A stretch of 64,000 bases of DNA from Neobacillus niacini NBRC 15566 (GTDB lineage: Bacteria > Bacillota > Bacilli > Bacillales > Cytobacillaceae): the NCBI RefSeq assembly GCF_001591505.1, contig NZ_BCVA01000007.1, forward strand, positions 122,898-186,897, in the 5' to 3' direction. This document shows positions 9,492-17,431 of this stretch, in pieces. The notes under the pieces are model-generated. The model was not told where the DNA came from. It was given only the letters and a program-made list of their open reading frames with translations, and did not search any database. The position numbers were made by a program, and so were the translations under genes. How positions within the stretch are numbered: position 1 is the stretch's first letter; each line of letters opens with the position of its first letter.

Positions 9492-9522
9492 ATAGGGTGT
9501 TGTTTCGGCAACATCTATTTTT
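9492..9522 (+). terminator. probable intrinsic terminator
   Basis: GGTGTTG / CAACATC hairpin with a TTTCGG loop, followed by TATTTTT. It would end the DnaD-to-nuclease transcript. Confidence 0.55.
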
Positions 9523-9610
9523 ATGCAATTATTTTTAAATTATTGTATGTTTGTCCAATCACTTTTCCTTCCTCTTGAATTTAATGTAATAGAGATGGAG
9601 GTGAAAAGTA

Positions 9611-9970
9611 ATGAATAATGAAGTTGTTGAAATTGGTGCTAATTGTGTAGTACGAATTGGAAATCGCTTCTTTTTACTAGTAGAAATTGAAGTGGAAGCT
9701 ATTAATTTAGAAGAATTTGTTTTTATCAGAATCTCTGAGAGGGAATTTAGAACATTAATTAGAGCGGGTGTCCAACGTTGTACAATCAGAGAGCGTATGC
9801 CACGTAACAATGCAGAATTCATTTGTGTTTTAATAGAAAATGGACAAGCATTCTTGGTTTTCGACGTGGAAAACAATCAAGACGAAGCTGTCCTTGTTAG
9901 AATTTCATTAACAAGAGCAGAGGAGTTAATCCGTAGAGGAGCAATGAGATGTACTGTAATTAATAGATAA
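9611..9970 (+). CDS. hypothetical protein with two internal repeats
   Basis: 119 residues, no named family recognised. The protein consists of two copies of a unit of about 55 residues: FIRISEREFRTLIRAGVQRC near 56-75 and LVRISLTRAEELIRRGAMRC near 97-116 align well, each ending in Arg-Cys-Thr. Strong ribosome site GGAGGTG before ATG 9611. It is single-gene, with its own terminator at 10007. The Arg-Cys end of each repeat could suggest disulfide or spore-surface packing, but that is a guess. Confidence 0.65.
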   Translation: MNNEVVEIGANCVVRIGNRFFLLVEIEVEAINLEEFVFIRISEREFRTLIRAGVQRCTIRERMPRNNAEFICVLIENGQAFLVFDVENNQDEAVLVRISLTRAEELIRRGAMRCTVINR

Positions 9971-10006
9971 AGTAATTACTAGTATAGGAAGGTTAATTTA
10001 CAAATT

Positions 10007-10032
10007 GAGTCGTTTTATACGACTCTTTTTTA
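10007..10032 (+). terminator. intrinsic terminator
   Basis: GAGTCG / CGACTC stem with a 7-base loop and a following T tract, just after the gene ending at 9970. Confidence 0.8.
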
Positions 10033-10116
10033 ATAAATAAGTATGTGAAAAATTGCACATAAACGATTGAGAACAAGAGTTAGGGAATATGCAAAAAGCA
10101 TAATATCCCCAAATTA

Positions 10117-10515
10117 TTAAGTAAATAAATTGTATAATAATTTTCCAATCCAATACGCAAGTAAAAGCCAAACCAGAAAGAATAATAGAGCAACAAACCA
10201 GTTTTTTGGTTTACCATTTTTCCTGATTTCTTCAGCCTTTTCTTTGTTTTCTTCAATAATGTAAGAGGGTATTAATTTCAGAGCAAGTGAAATGCCCAAT
10301 GGAACAATAATGAGGTCATCGAGATAACCTAATACAGGAATGAAGTCAGGTATTAAATCAATCGGACTAAAAGCATATGCCACCACACAAATAGCGACCA
10401 ATTTTGCATACCAAGGAACTCGATGATCTTTGTAGGATAAATATAGTACGAACAAATTTTGTTTTAGTTTTCTTGCGTAGTTTTTTAACTTTGTTAAAGT
10501 GCTTTGTTGTTCCAT
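10117..10515 (-). CDS. DUF1232 (YkvA-like) membrane protein
   Basis: 132 residues with the DUF1232 core AFSPIDLIPDFIPVLGYLDD in the middle and a hydrophobic C-terminal helix (FVALLFFLVWLLLAYWIG). The role of the family is not established. On the minus strand ATG 10515 follows an AGGAGA ribosome site. It converges with the gene at 9611 and diverges from the RpiR operon. Confidence 0.85.
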   Translation of the reverse strand: MEQQSTLTKLKNYARKLKQNLFVLYLSYKDHRVPWYAKLVAICVVAYAFSPIDLIPDFIPVLGYLDDLIIVPLGISLALKLIPSYIIEENKEKAEEIRKNGKPKNWFVALLFFLVWLLLAYWIGKLLYNLFT

Positions 10516-10595
10516 GTAATTCTCCTATTTTATTATTAATTATAAAACAAATCAGGAGAAAACTGAATACATTTTGCCCATTACAATGGATAGGA

Positions 10596-10623
10596 TTGAT
10601 AGGCTAGATGTAAATATTATGAT
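10596..10623 (+). promoter_or_regulatory. possible promoter of RpiR operon
   Basis: TTGATA (10596-10601), a 16-bp spacer and TATGAT (10618-10623). A second possible pair lies closer to the gene (TTGTAA with TAAATT), so the start site is uncertain. Confidence 0.35.
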
Positions 10624-10688
10624 AGATTTAAATTTTCAGAATTCATTATTGTAATTGTTTAAAATTTGTGATAAATTTAAAAACATTA

Positions 10689-10710
10689 AAATGAAGTCTA
10701 AACTTCATTT
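10689..10710. promoter_or_regulatory. inverted-repeat operator before RpiR gene
   Basis: A perfect 9-bp inverted repeat, AAATGAAGT and ACTTCATTT, separated by CTAA, located 29 bases before the regulator start. It has no U tract, so it reads as a protein site, most simply for autoregulation by the RpiR-type protein. Confidence 0.5.
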
Positions 10711-10738
10711 GATATCCGATAAAAGGTGAGGATTCTTT

Positions 10739-11608
10739 TTGGAAGACACACAAACAATCAAAGATAAAATTGAATTGATTTTTCATGAGCTATCAAAGGC
10801 TCAGCAAAAAGTCGCGAACTTCGTGTTAAAAAATCCGACATTTATCGGCGTTCATTCTGCTGCTGAAGTCGGGAAGGAAGCTGGAACCAGCGAAACGACG
10901 GTCATTCGTTTCTGCTATGCACTTGGACTGGAAGGATATGCCCAGCTGCAAAAAGAAATTACCCTATTGGTTTTTAACCATTCAACGAATAGTACGCTTG
11001 ATACGTATGTTTCTTCAAAAAAAGAGCTTTTCAATGATCAGAGTCTCATTGAAAAAGCGATGGGCGAAGACAGCTCTAAAATTATCAGAATTGCTAAACA
11101 AATTGATAAACAATGGTTTGATGAAGCGACCCGTAAATTACATGAAGCGAAAAATATCTATATTATTGGTGCTGGCGCCTCACAATTAGGTGCGCACTGG
11201 CTGCATTTTACGATGAACATTCTGCGGCCGAATGTGAAGCTTGTCGCCACAGGAACAGCGGAACTCATTCGGACGCTGCAAGAAATCGATGAACATTCCG
11301 TTGTCGTCGTCATTTCCCTGCATCGTTACTTTAAAGAGCCGATTAACATTGCTAAGGAACTTCATGAGCGCGGTATAACGGTACTCGCGGTTACTGACTC
11401 TCGACTGGCTCCCATTCACAAGTATTGTTCGTATGCCTTTATATTAGAACAACCGCAGCTGTCAACCATTGATCTTATGCCGGCACTGATTTCCTTTCTC
11501 AATGTATTGGTAACGGGCATGATGACAAATGACCCAGATTATTACAACACGCAACGGGTTAAATACGATGATTTTCAAAATAGTTTTATTGCAGATAGAT
11601 GGAGTTGA
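10739..11608 (+). CDS. MurR/RpiR family regulator with SIS domain
   Basis: 289 residues. An N-terminal RpiR helix-turn-helix (about 1-75; SAAEVGKEAGTSETTVIRFC) and a C-terminal SIS domain (about 130-260; IYIIGAGASQLGAHW), which in this family binds a phosphorylated or acylated ligand. TTG start at 10739 with AAGGTGAGG seven bases upstream. It is the first gene of a tight operon for D-amino-acid conversion, so the ligand may be an amino-acid derivative rather than a sugar phosphate (inference). Confidence 0.87.
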   Translation: MEDTQTIKDKIELIFHELSKAQQKVANFVLKNPTFIGVHSAAEVGKEAGTSETTVIRFCYALGLEGYAQLQKEITLLVFNHSTNSTLDTYVSSKKELFNDQSLIEKAMGEDSSKIIRIAKQIDKQWFDEATRKLHEAKNIYIIGAGASQLGAHWLHFTMNILRPNVKLVATGTAELIRTLQEIDEHSVVVVISLHRYFKEPINIAKELHERGITVLAVTDSRLAPIHKYCSYAFILEQPQLSTIDLMPALISFLNVLVTGMMTNDPDYYNTQRVKYDDFQNSFIADRWS

Positions 11609-11610
11609 AC

Positions 11611-12750
11611 ATGATGACAGATCAACAATTAGCAGTACGTTTACAGTCAATTTTCGAGTATTTGCATGAGAATCCTGAAGTCAGCTGGAGCGAGGTGGAA
11701 ACCACTGCGTATATCGCAAACCTCCTCAAGGAAGAAGGTCTTGAACCTCATACCTTTGAAAACATGACTGGGTTATACGTAGATATTGGGAAAGGAACAC
11801 CTAAAGTAGGCTTCCGAACCGATATCGACGCACTGTGGCAGGAAGTAGACGGTCAGTTCCGTGCGAATCATTCCTGTGGACATGATGGACATATGACGAT
11901 GGCACTCGGTACCATCTTTTTACTAAAAGAGCTGGCACCAACTTTACCCGGAGCAATTCGCATCCTATTCCAGCCTGCAGAGGAAAAGGCCCAAGGAGCG
12001 AAGGCACTTGTCGAGCAAGGAGTGGTTGATTCACTGCAATTTTTATTCGGTACGCATGTTCGACCACTGATTGAATTGCAGGACGGGACGTACGCGCCGG
12101 CCTTACATCACGGAGCAGCAAAGCTTTTTTCAGGAATGATTACAGGGGTTGAAGCTCACGGGGCACGACCTGAGCAAGGTGTCAACGCGATCGAAGTAGC
12201 AGCGGCTTTAGTTGACGGAATCAAACGTCTTTGGATTAGCCCGACACAGTCAGCCTCGATTAAAATGACGCGGCTTCAAGCGGGCGGAACTTCAGCAAAT
12301 ATTATTCCAGGCTCCGCATCATTTTGTATAGATGCTCGTGCACAAAATAATGAAACCATGGAAGCTTTAACCGTGGGATTTGAAAAAGTAGTGGCAGCGG
12401 TCAGTACTATGTATGGCGCAACGATTGATTACCAGGTAGATGCGCATATTGCAGCAGCTCAAGTAGATGACAGAGCAAAGTCCATTATGAAGCAAGCGAT
12501 TATTGACGTGGCAGGGGAAGAAAACCTCGCACCGGAAGTGGTAACACCCGGAGGAGAAGACTTCCACTTTTATACCTATTCAAAACCAAATCTGCAAACA
12601 ACGATGCTTGGACTAGGCTGCGGTGTCACACCAGGACTTCATCATCCACAGATGACCTTTAACAGACAACGCCTTCCTATTGGTGCTGAAATTATCACAA
12701 GAGCATTAGTGCTGGCGTTACAACAAGTAGAAAGAAGCGAATCTCAATGA
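11611..12750 (+). CDS. M20 family metallo-deacylase, probable N-succinyl-L-amino-acid desuccinylase
   Basis: M20 amidohydrolase of about 379 residues. Metal and catalytic motifs are visible: CGHDGH (about 89-94), PAEEKAQG with the general-base Glu near 124-125, GTHVRP, and GGEDFHF near the C-terminus. ATG 11611 is chosen because GGAG lies at 11601-11604. It overlaps the next gene (ATGA at 12747). In Geobacillus kaustophilus an M20 enzyme in the same gene set removes succinate from N-succinyl-L-amino acids; the identical context supports that role. A generic aminoacylase is the alternative. Confidence 0.8.
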   Translation: MMTDQQLAVRLQSIFEYLHENPEVSWSEVETTAYIANLLKEEGLEPHTFENMTGLYVDIGKGTPKVGFRTDIDALWQEVDGQFRANHSCGHDGHMTMALGTIFLLKELAPTLPGAIRILFQPAEEKAQGAKALVEQGVVDSLQFLFGTHVRPLIELQDGTYAPALHHGAAKLFSGMITGVEAHGARPEQGVNAIEVAAALVDGIKRLWISPTQSASIKMTRLQAGGTSANIIPGSASFCIDARAQNNETMEALTVGFEKVVAAVSTMYGATIDYQVDAHIAAAQVDDRAKSIMKQAIIDVAGEENLAPEVVTPGGEDFHFYTYSKPNLQTTMLGLGCGVTPGLHHPQMTFNRQRLPIGAEIITRALVLALQQVERSESQ

Positions 12751-13562
12751 TTGAAATTAGAGAATTAAAAACAATCCAAGAAATGGAACAAATTCAAGAG
12801 CTTGAGTTTAAAGTATGGGGCACCGAAACGATTCCTACACACCAAACGTTAACGGCAGTAAAAAACGGAGGCATTATGGTGGGTGCTTATGATGGGGAAC
12901 AATTAATTGGCTTCAGTTATGGATTTGCCGGATTCCATAATGGCAAATGCTATTTATGCTCCCATATGCTTGGGATTGACGAAGCATACCGTTCGCAAGG
13001 CATTGGGGAAAAATTGAAACATACGCAACGTGATATTGCCATTGCGAAGGGCTATGAAAGAATGCATTGGACGTATGATCCGCTTGAAACAAGAAATGGT
13101 TACTTAAACTTATCCAAACTGAATGGCATATGTGATACATACGTTGAGAATTGCTATGGAGAAATGCAGGACGGCTTCAATCAAGGATTGCCATCAGACC
13201 GCTTTGAACTGCACTGGCATTTAACCAGTCCTTATGTAGTGGAAAACCATGAACCAACCATTGAAGAGGCAGCTGCCTTAAATACGTTGATATTTAATGA
13301 AGAAAACTTACCGGTATTCGTAGCAGGTAAGGAACAAGAACTAACACAAGCCGCTTATTCATTAGCGATACCGAAAGATTTTCAAGCATTAAAATCGGCT
13401 AGTCAAGAATTAGCCATGGACTGGCGTTTGCAGACGCGTACATTATTCAAGCGCTTATTTAAAGCAGGTTACGCAGCAGTTCGTTTACAGCCATCTGAAA
13501 CCTATAATGAATACATTTTTGTCAAAAAAGAAACTTTAGCACTTGGAGGAGAACCACTATGA
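12747..13562 (+). CDS. GNAT acyltransferase, probable D-amino-acid N-succinyltransferase
   Basis: 271 residues. The N-terminal half is a GNAT domain with the CoA loop R82-S83-Q84-G85-I86-G87, and the C-terminal extension is of a kind seen in the acyltransferases paired with N-succinylamino-acid racemases. It overlaps both neighbours by four bases (ATGA). In the described pathway this enzyme puts a succinyl group from succinyl-CoA onto a D-amino acid, committing it to inversion. Assignment to succinyl- rather than acetyl-transfer rests on operon context. Confidence 0.75.
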   Translation: MIEIRELKTIQEMEQIQELEFKVWGTETIPTHQTLTAVKNGGIMVGAYDGEQLIGFSYGFAGFHNGKCYLCSHMLGIDEAYRSQGIGEKLKHTQRDIAIAKGYERMHWTYDPLETRNGYLNLSKLNGICDTYVENCYGEMQDGFNQGLPSDRFELHWHLTSPYVVENHEPTIEEAAALNTLIFNEENLPVFVAGKEQELTQAAYSLAIPKDFQALKSASQELAMDWRLQTRTLFKRLFKAGYAAVRLQPSETYNEYIFVKKETLALGGEPL

Positions 13563-14665
13563 AAATTACCGACATTACGATCCGTCATTTACAAATGAAA
13601 TTAAAAGCACCATTCACAACAAGCTTTGGTACATTTACCAATAAAGACTTTTTACTATTGGAAGCAAAAGATCAAGACGGCACCATTGGCTGGGGTGAAT
13701 CCGTAGCATTCCACTCCCCATGGTATAACGAAGAAACCTTACAAACAAACTGGCATATGCTGGAGGATTTTTTAATTCCATTACTTTTAAATAAAGAAAT
13801 AAATCATCCCGATGAAGTAAGCGAACTATTTGCCCCAATCCGAAAAAATAATATGGCAAAATCAACGATTGAGGGGGCCGTTTGGGATATTTATGCACAG
13901 CAAACCAATCAATCGCTCGCTTCAGCTCTTGGCGGAAAAAAAGACAAAATTGAAGTCGGTATCAGTATCGGTATTCAAAAATCGATTGAAGACTTAGTCG
14001 CACTCGTGGATGAGTATGTGAAGGAAGGTTACAAACGTATTAAAGTGAAAATCAAGCCAGGCTGGGATGTAGAGGTAATGCGTACATTACGTGAAAACTT
14101 CCCGAACGTGGCGATTATGGCCGATGCAAACTCAGCCTATCGCTTAGAAGATGCAGAGCTTTTAAAAGAATTGGATGAATTTGATCTAACCATGATTGAA
14201 CAGCCTTTAGCATCGGATGACATCATCGATCATTCACATTTACAAAAAATGCTCAATACCCCGATTTGCTTGGACGAGAGTATTCACTCTGTAGAGGACG
14301 CGCGTAAAGCAGTCGAGCTTGGCAGTACAAAAATCATTAATATTAAAATCGGTCGGGTCGGCGGTTTAACAGAGGCAAAAAAAATCCATGATTACTGTGA
14401 AGCAAACGGCATTCCTGTATGGTGCGGCGGCATGCTTGAATCAGGGATTGGCCGAGCTCATAATGTTGCATTAACCACATTATCAAACTTTATTTTACCT
14501 GGAGACACAGCAAGCTCAAACCGTTATTGGGAAAAAGATATTATCCTGCCTGAAGTCGTAGCAGCAAACGGTTATATTGAAGTACCGCAAACAGCAGGAA
14601 TTGGGTATGAAGTCGACCGAGAAGCAGTGGAATCATTTACAGTCGCGAAGAAAAATTACAAATAA
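13559..14665 (+). CDS. enolase-superfamily N-succinylamino-acid racemase / o-succinylbenzoate synthase
   Basis: 368 residues. All catalytic residues of the OSBS/NSAR branch of the muconate-lactonizing subgroup are present: KxK as Lys162/Lys164, Mg2+ ligands Asp189, Glu214 and Asp239, and the second-face Lys263. The [13 protein letters not shown] stretch near 290-303 is also typical. The superfamily fold makes both menaquinone-pathway OSBS and NSAR activities possible. Position between an acyltransferase and a desuccinylase, and not in a men cluster, argues for racemisation of N-succinylamino acids. Confidence 0.85.
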   Translation: MKITDITIRHLQMKLKAPFTTSFGTFTNKDFLLLEAKDQDGTIGWGESVAFHSPWYNEETLQTNWHMLEDFLIPLLLNKEINHPDEVSELFAPIRKNNMAKSTIEGAVWDIYAQQTNQSLASALGGKKDKIEVGISIGIQKSIEDLVALVDEYVKEGYKRIKVKIKPGWDVEVMRTLRENFPNVAIMADANSAYRLEDAELLKELDEFDLTMIEQPLASDDIIDHSHLQKMLNTPICLDESIHSVEDARKAVELGSTKIINIKIGRVGGLTEAKKIHDYCEANGIPVWCGGMLESGIGRAHNVALTTLSNFILPGDTASSNRYWEKDIILPEVVAANGYIEVPQTAGIGYEVDREAVESFTVAKKNYK

Positions 14666-14680
14666 GGGTGGGGAATTCGG

Positions 14681-15748
14681 GTGAAGAAAAGTTTACAAAT
14701 CGGTGGAGCTTTCGTCGGACTGATTGTTGGAGCCGGCTTTGCTTCTGGACAAGAAATCATGCAGTATTTTACAAGCTTTGGCATTTGGGGAACAGTAGGC
14801 GGCGTGATTGCTACTTTATTCTTCGTGTTTTTAGGTTACACGCTGGCACAGCTGGGGGCAGATTTACAAACTGCCTCGCATAAAGGTGTTATTTATTATT
14901 TAGGCGGGCGTTATATTGGATTCATTTTTGACATCCTTATTACGTTCTTCTTATTTGGTGTAGCAGTTGTTATGTTCGCTGGATCAGGTTCGACATTTGA
15001 GCAGATGTTCGGCATTAGTCCAATGATCGGAAGCATCATCATGGTAGCCGCCACCATCTTAACGTTATTGTTAAATGTTAAAAATATTATCAATCTAATT
15101 GCTATGGTGACACCGTATTTAATGACGATTATCTTTGTCATTTTAATTTATTCTATTTTTACCATGGATCTATCCTTCGCTGAAGCCGATGCTTTGGCAA
15201 AAGAACAAGCCTCAGGAGCATCCAATTGGTTTGTAGGTGCACTTCTTTATGTTTCGTATAATATTGCAGCGGGTGCAGCTTTATTAATTGTGATGGGTGG
15301 AACCATTAAAGACCGGAAAGTAGCAGGCATGGGTGGAATTGTTGGCGGCGTCATGCTAGGTGCTTTAATTGTGTTAATTCATATTGCAATGTTTGTGAAA
15401 ATTGATGTTGTAAGTGGTGTGGCGATGCCGACACTTGAACTGGCTAACCAGATTCACCCAGCAGTCGGCGTGTTGATGGCAATTGCCCTTCTTGGCATGA
15501 TGTACAACACAGCGGTTGGAATGTTCTATTCCTTTACGGTTCGTTTCATTAAACCAGAAAGTAAATCATTTAAACCAGCGGTTGTTGTTACCGGCTTACT
15601 TGGTTTCGGCGCTAGTCTTGTAGGATTCACCACATTGGTTGGGAAAGTTTATTCAACGATGGGCTACTTAGGATTCGCCTTAATTATCGCGATTGTGATC
15701 GCATGGGCACGAAAAGGTAAAGGACAAAAATCAGCGATTGCTGCGTAA
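14681..15748 (+). CDS. YkvI-family membrane transporter
   Basis: 355 residues with about ten hydrophobic helices. It opens with QIGGAFVGLIVGAGFASGQE, the usual start of the YkvI family within the APC-type transporters. GTG start with a GGGTGGGG ribosome site. As last gene of the operon it probably imports an amino acid or dipeptide feeding the racemase pathway; the substrate is not known. Confidence 0.8.
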   Translation: MKKSLQIGGAFVGLIVGAGFASGQEIMQYFTSFGIWGTVGGVIATLFFVFLGYTLAQLGADLQTASHKGVIYYLGGRYIGFIFDILITFFLFGVAVVMFAGSGSTFEQMFGISPMIGSIIMVAATILTLLLNVKNIINLIAMVTPYLMTIIFVILIYSIFTMDLSFAEADALAKEQASGASNWFVGALLYVSYNIAAGAALLIVMGGTIKDRKVAGMGGIVGGVMLGALIVLIHIAMFVKIDVVSGVAMPTLELANQIHPAVGVLMAIALLGMMYNTAVGMFYSFTVRFIKPESKSFKPAVVVTGLLGFGASLVGFTTLVGKVYSTMGYLGFALIIAIVIAWARKGKGQKSAIAA

Positions 15749-15760
15749 ACATTTTTAAAA

Positions 15761-15796
15761 TGCTTGGTTCTCTTTTTATAGAGACCAAGTATTTTT
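15761..15796 (+). terminator. intrinsic terminator of RpiR operon
   Basis: CTTGGTTCTC pairs with GAGACCAAG (one bulge), followed by TATTTTT. Confidence 0.75.
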
Positions 15797-15929
15797 CATT
15801 TATATTTGTTGCTGACTTAATAAAGTAGCTTTACTTATTTTAAAAATGGCAAAACCATAACCCTGCAGTGGAAGCACCGATATAAAAGATGAATCTGTTA
15901 TTCCATTTGTATAATTCTTTATCAGCTCA

Positions 15930-15938
15930 TGTTATAAT
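15930..15938 (+). promoter_or_regulatory. extended -10 promoter
   Basis: TGTTATAAT, a TGnTATAAT extended -10 element without a good -35. Transcription would start near 15945, at the beginning of a foldable leader. Confidence 0.5.
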
Positions 15939-15944
15939 GTAGAA

Positions 15945-16003
15945 CCTAGGGTAATGATGACTGTTACTCGGAATTGTCGGGAGCCAAAAAAAGCCTCCGC
16001 TAG
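15945..16003 (+). ncRNA. putative structured 5' leader
   Basis: The outer arms CCTAG (15945-15949) and CTAGG can close a multi-branched fold containing GTAA/TTAC and GGGAG/CTCC arms. It starts almost exactly where transcription from the extended -10 would begin and ends shortly before the ribosome site of the gene at 16028. No known riboswitch is recognised. Confidence 0.35.
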
Positions 16004-16027
16004 GATAAAATATGGAGGTGTCTGGGA

Positions 16028-16237
16028 ATGAATAAGCGATGGACGATTGGTAAAATTAAAGAATTTGTTGAGAACAACTCGGAAAGTAAGTTGCTAACGA
16101 CGGAATATCAAGGTTTTTCTCAAAAATTACAATTTAAATGTTCGTGTGGCAGCAACTTTGAAAAAACATTTACGAAATTCAAAAATAACAATCAACGTAA
16201 ATGCGACGTATGCGAACCGCCAAAAGCTTCACGCTAA
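16028..16237 (+). CDS. zinc-ribbon / treble-clef mini-protein
   Basis: 69 residues: an N-terminal helical segment (WTIGKIKEFVENNSESKLL) followed by a four-cysteine site, CSC near 38-40 and CDVC near 60-63, with basic residues between. The layout resembles DNA-binding zinc-finger modules found at the ends of HNH and homing endonucleases, but here it stands alone. GGAGGTG ribosome site at 16014. A hairpin follows at 16273. Confidence 0.65.
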   Translation: MNKRWTIGKIKEFVENNSESKLLTTEYQGFSQKLQFKCSCGSNFEKTFTKFKNNNQRKCDVCEPPKASR

Positions 16238-16272
16238 CTGTATAGCAAATTCGGTACCAATGAATAAATACA

Positions 16273-16308
16273 GAGAATAGCTCAGTTCATATTGAACTGT
16301 ATTTCTCT
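16273..16308 (+). terminator. hairpin after the zinc-ribbon gene
   Basis: CAGTTCA-TAT-TGAACTG core, extended by GAGAATA / TATTTCTC. Probably a weak terminator or 3' processing structure. Confidence 0.45.
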
Positions 16309-16402
16309 TAAACAACTTCCAAGAATAAATTAGATTTAGATCGAATTATGTAATAATGCAAGAAGACAATGATATAAAAGGGTCAAAGAAATATTAACAG
16401 AT

Positions 16403-16432
16403 TAGGACTTCTTTGGGAGGTCCTATTTTTTT
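16403..16432 (+). terminator. intrinsic terminator
   Basis: TAGGAC / GTCCTA stem followed by seven T. No gene lies between it and the zinc-ribbon gene; the rest of 16238-16584 shows nothing recognisable. Confidence 0.6.
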
Positions 16433-16584
16433 GTGGCTTGGAACATTATATAGTTCGGATTACTTACTGTAAGAAGAAACAGTTTCGAATTTCTGTGTCT
16501 TAGATTCCTACAGATATTCATAAAATTGCTTTTCCACCACGCCGTATTGGGGTTATACCTGAAAGTATGACAAGGATGTTTAAA

Positions 16585-16975
16585 AAATTGATAGTTGTGG
16601 TAAACATCCATAAAGATAGGAGATGGTCGAATGAATGGACAAAAACAAAGTTACTATATTAATATTCAATCGAATGAAATTTTCAGAGGACCTAATGAGG
16701 GAGAGTGGGATTTTAAAATTGAAGCGACAGAATCTCAAGTAAGTGTCCTTGAACGACTTTTTGATCGAAATGATGAAACAGATTGGGAAAGTTATTTCCG
16801 ATCCCACATTCCCTATCTTGAATATCATCATCAGCCTCAAAATAGGGAATATGACCAACGAATACTATTAATCTATAGAATGCTTTTTTACTTAGGTGAT
16901 GAAAAAACCCGTGCACATATTAGAAAAATGGGAATTCTAAATGTAGATAGTCATTAGCGGATTTTGATGATATGT
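16585..16975. repeat. direct repeat of about 0.4 kb, copy 1
   Basis: From the sequence GTGGTAAACATCCATAAAGA upstream of the gene at 16631 to about 20 bases past its stop, this segment is nearly identical to 27297-27690. The two copies are in the same orientation about 10.7 kb apart. Confidence 0.8.
16631..16957 (+). CDS. duplicated orphan protein, copy 1
   Basis: 108 residues, family not recognised. Soluble, acidic and aromatic-rich (GPNEGEWDFKIEATESQ, YLEYHHQPQN, GDEKTRAHIRKMGILNVDSH). A nearly identical paralogue is at 27337. It starts at ATG 16631 after AGGAGATGG. Its neighbour on the minus strand is a toxin/immunity operon, so an immunity-like role is possible, but the sequence itself gives no proof. 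Confidence 0.65.
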   Translation: MNGQKQSYYINIQSNEIFRGPNEGEWDFKIEATESQVSVLERLFDRNDETDWESYFRSHIPYLEYHHQPQNREYDQRILLIYRMLFYLGDEKTRAHIRKMGILNVDSH

Positions 16976-17127
16976 GGGCGATATGATGAGGCATTAGAGA
17001 AAGATAGTGTATAACATAAAAGTTTTAATAAATGGCGGACTAACCCCTTTTTCCCAGAATCAGAGAACGGGGCCGACTTTTGTCTAAATAAATGATAGTA
17101 AAAGGAAGAACAGGGTTGGAAAAGGTA

Positions 17128-17155
17128 AAGGACTAACCAATCGAGGTTAGTCCTT
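17128..17155. terminator. bidirectional hairpin after the toxin operon
   Basis: AAGGACTAACC / GGTTAGTCCTT, an 11-bp perfect stem with a 6-base loop. It lies immediately downstream of the minus-strand immunity gene. Confidence 0.6.
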
Positions 17156-17176
17156 ATAAATTAATTACTTTCATCC

Positions 17177-17428
17177 CTAGAGATTTTGAAATTTATTCAA
17201 CGCTCTTAATCGTTTAATAAAATTTTCTAATGCTTCACCTTCAGTTTGGAATTCTTTCTCTGAGATCGGATTTGCCCGCTCGTCTGAAGTATAGACTTTC
17301 CATTTATCTGCTTTTTTGCTAATGCCAACTTCATTGGATTTAATGGTATGGTCATCGAACCAATTGAAATTCTGTAATTTCTCATTTTGGATGATTTCTA
17401 AAGCATTCTCTCTTGTCAACGTAATCAC
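17177..17428 (-). CDS. probable immunity protein (Imm59-like)
   Basis: 83 residues. The pattern LTRENALEII...NFNWFDD...NEVGI...VYTSDERA and the C-terminal ALENFIKRLRALNKFQ resemble the small Imm59-type immunity proteins of polymorphic toxin systems; I assign this from memory of the family, not from a search. It starts only a few bases after the toxin stop, in the classic toxin-then-immunity order, and should protect the producer from the NADase domain. Confidence 0.65.
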   Translation of the reverse strand: MITLTRENALEIIQNEKLQNFNWFDDHTIKSNEVGISKKADKWKVYTSDERANPISEKEFQTEGEALENFIKRLRALNKFQNL

Positions 17429-17431
17429 ACC

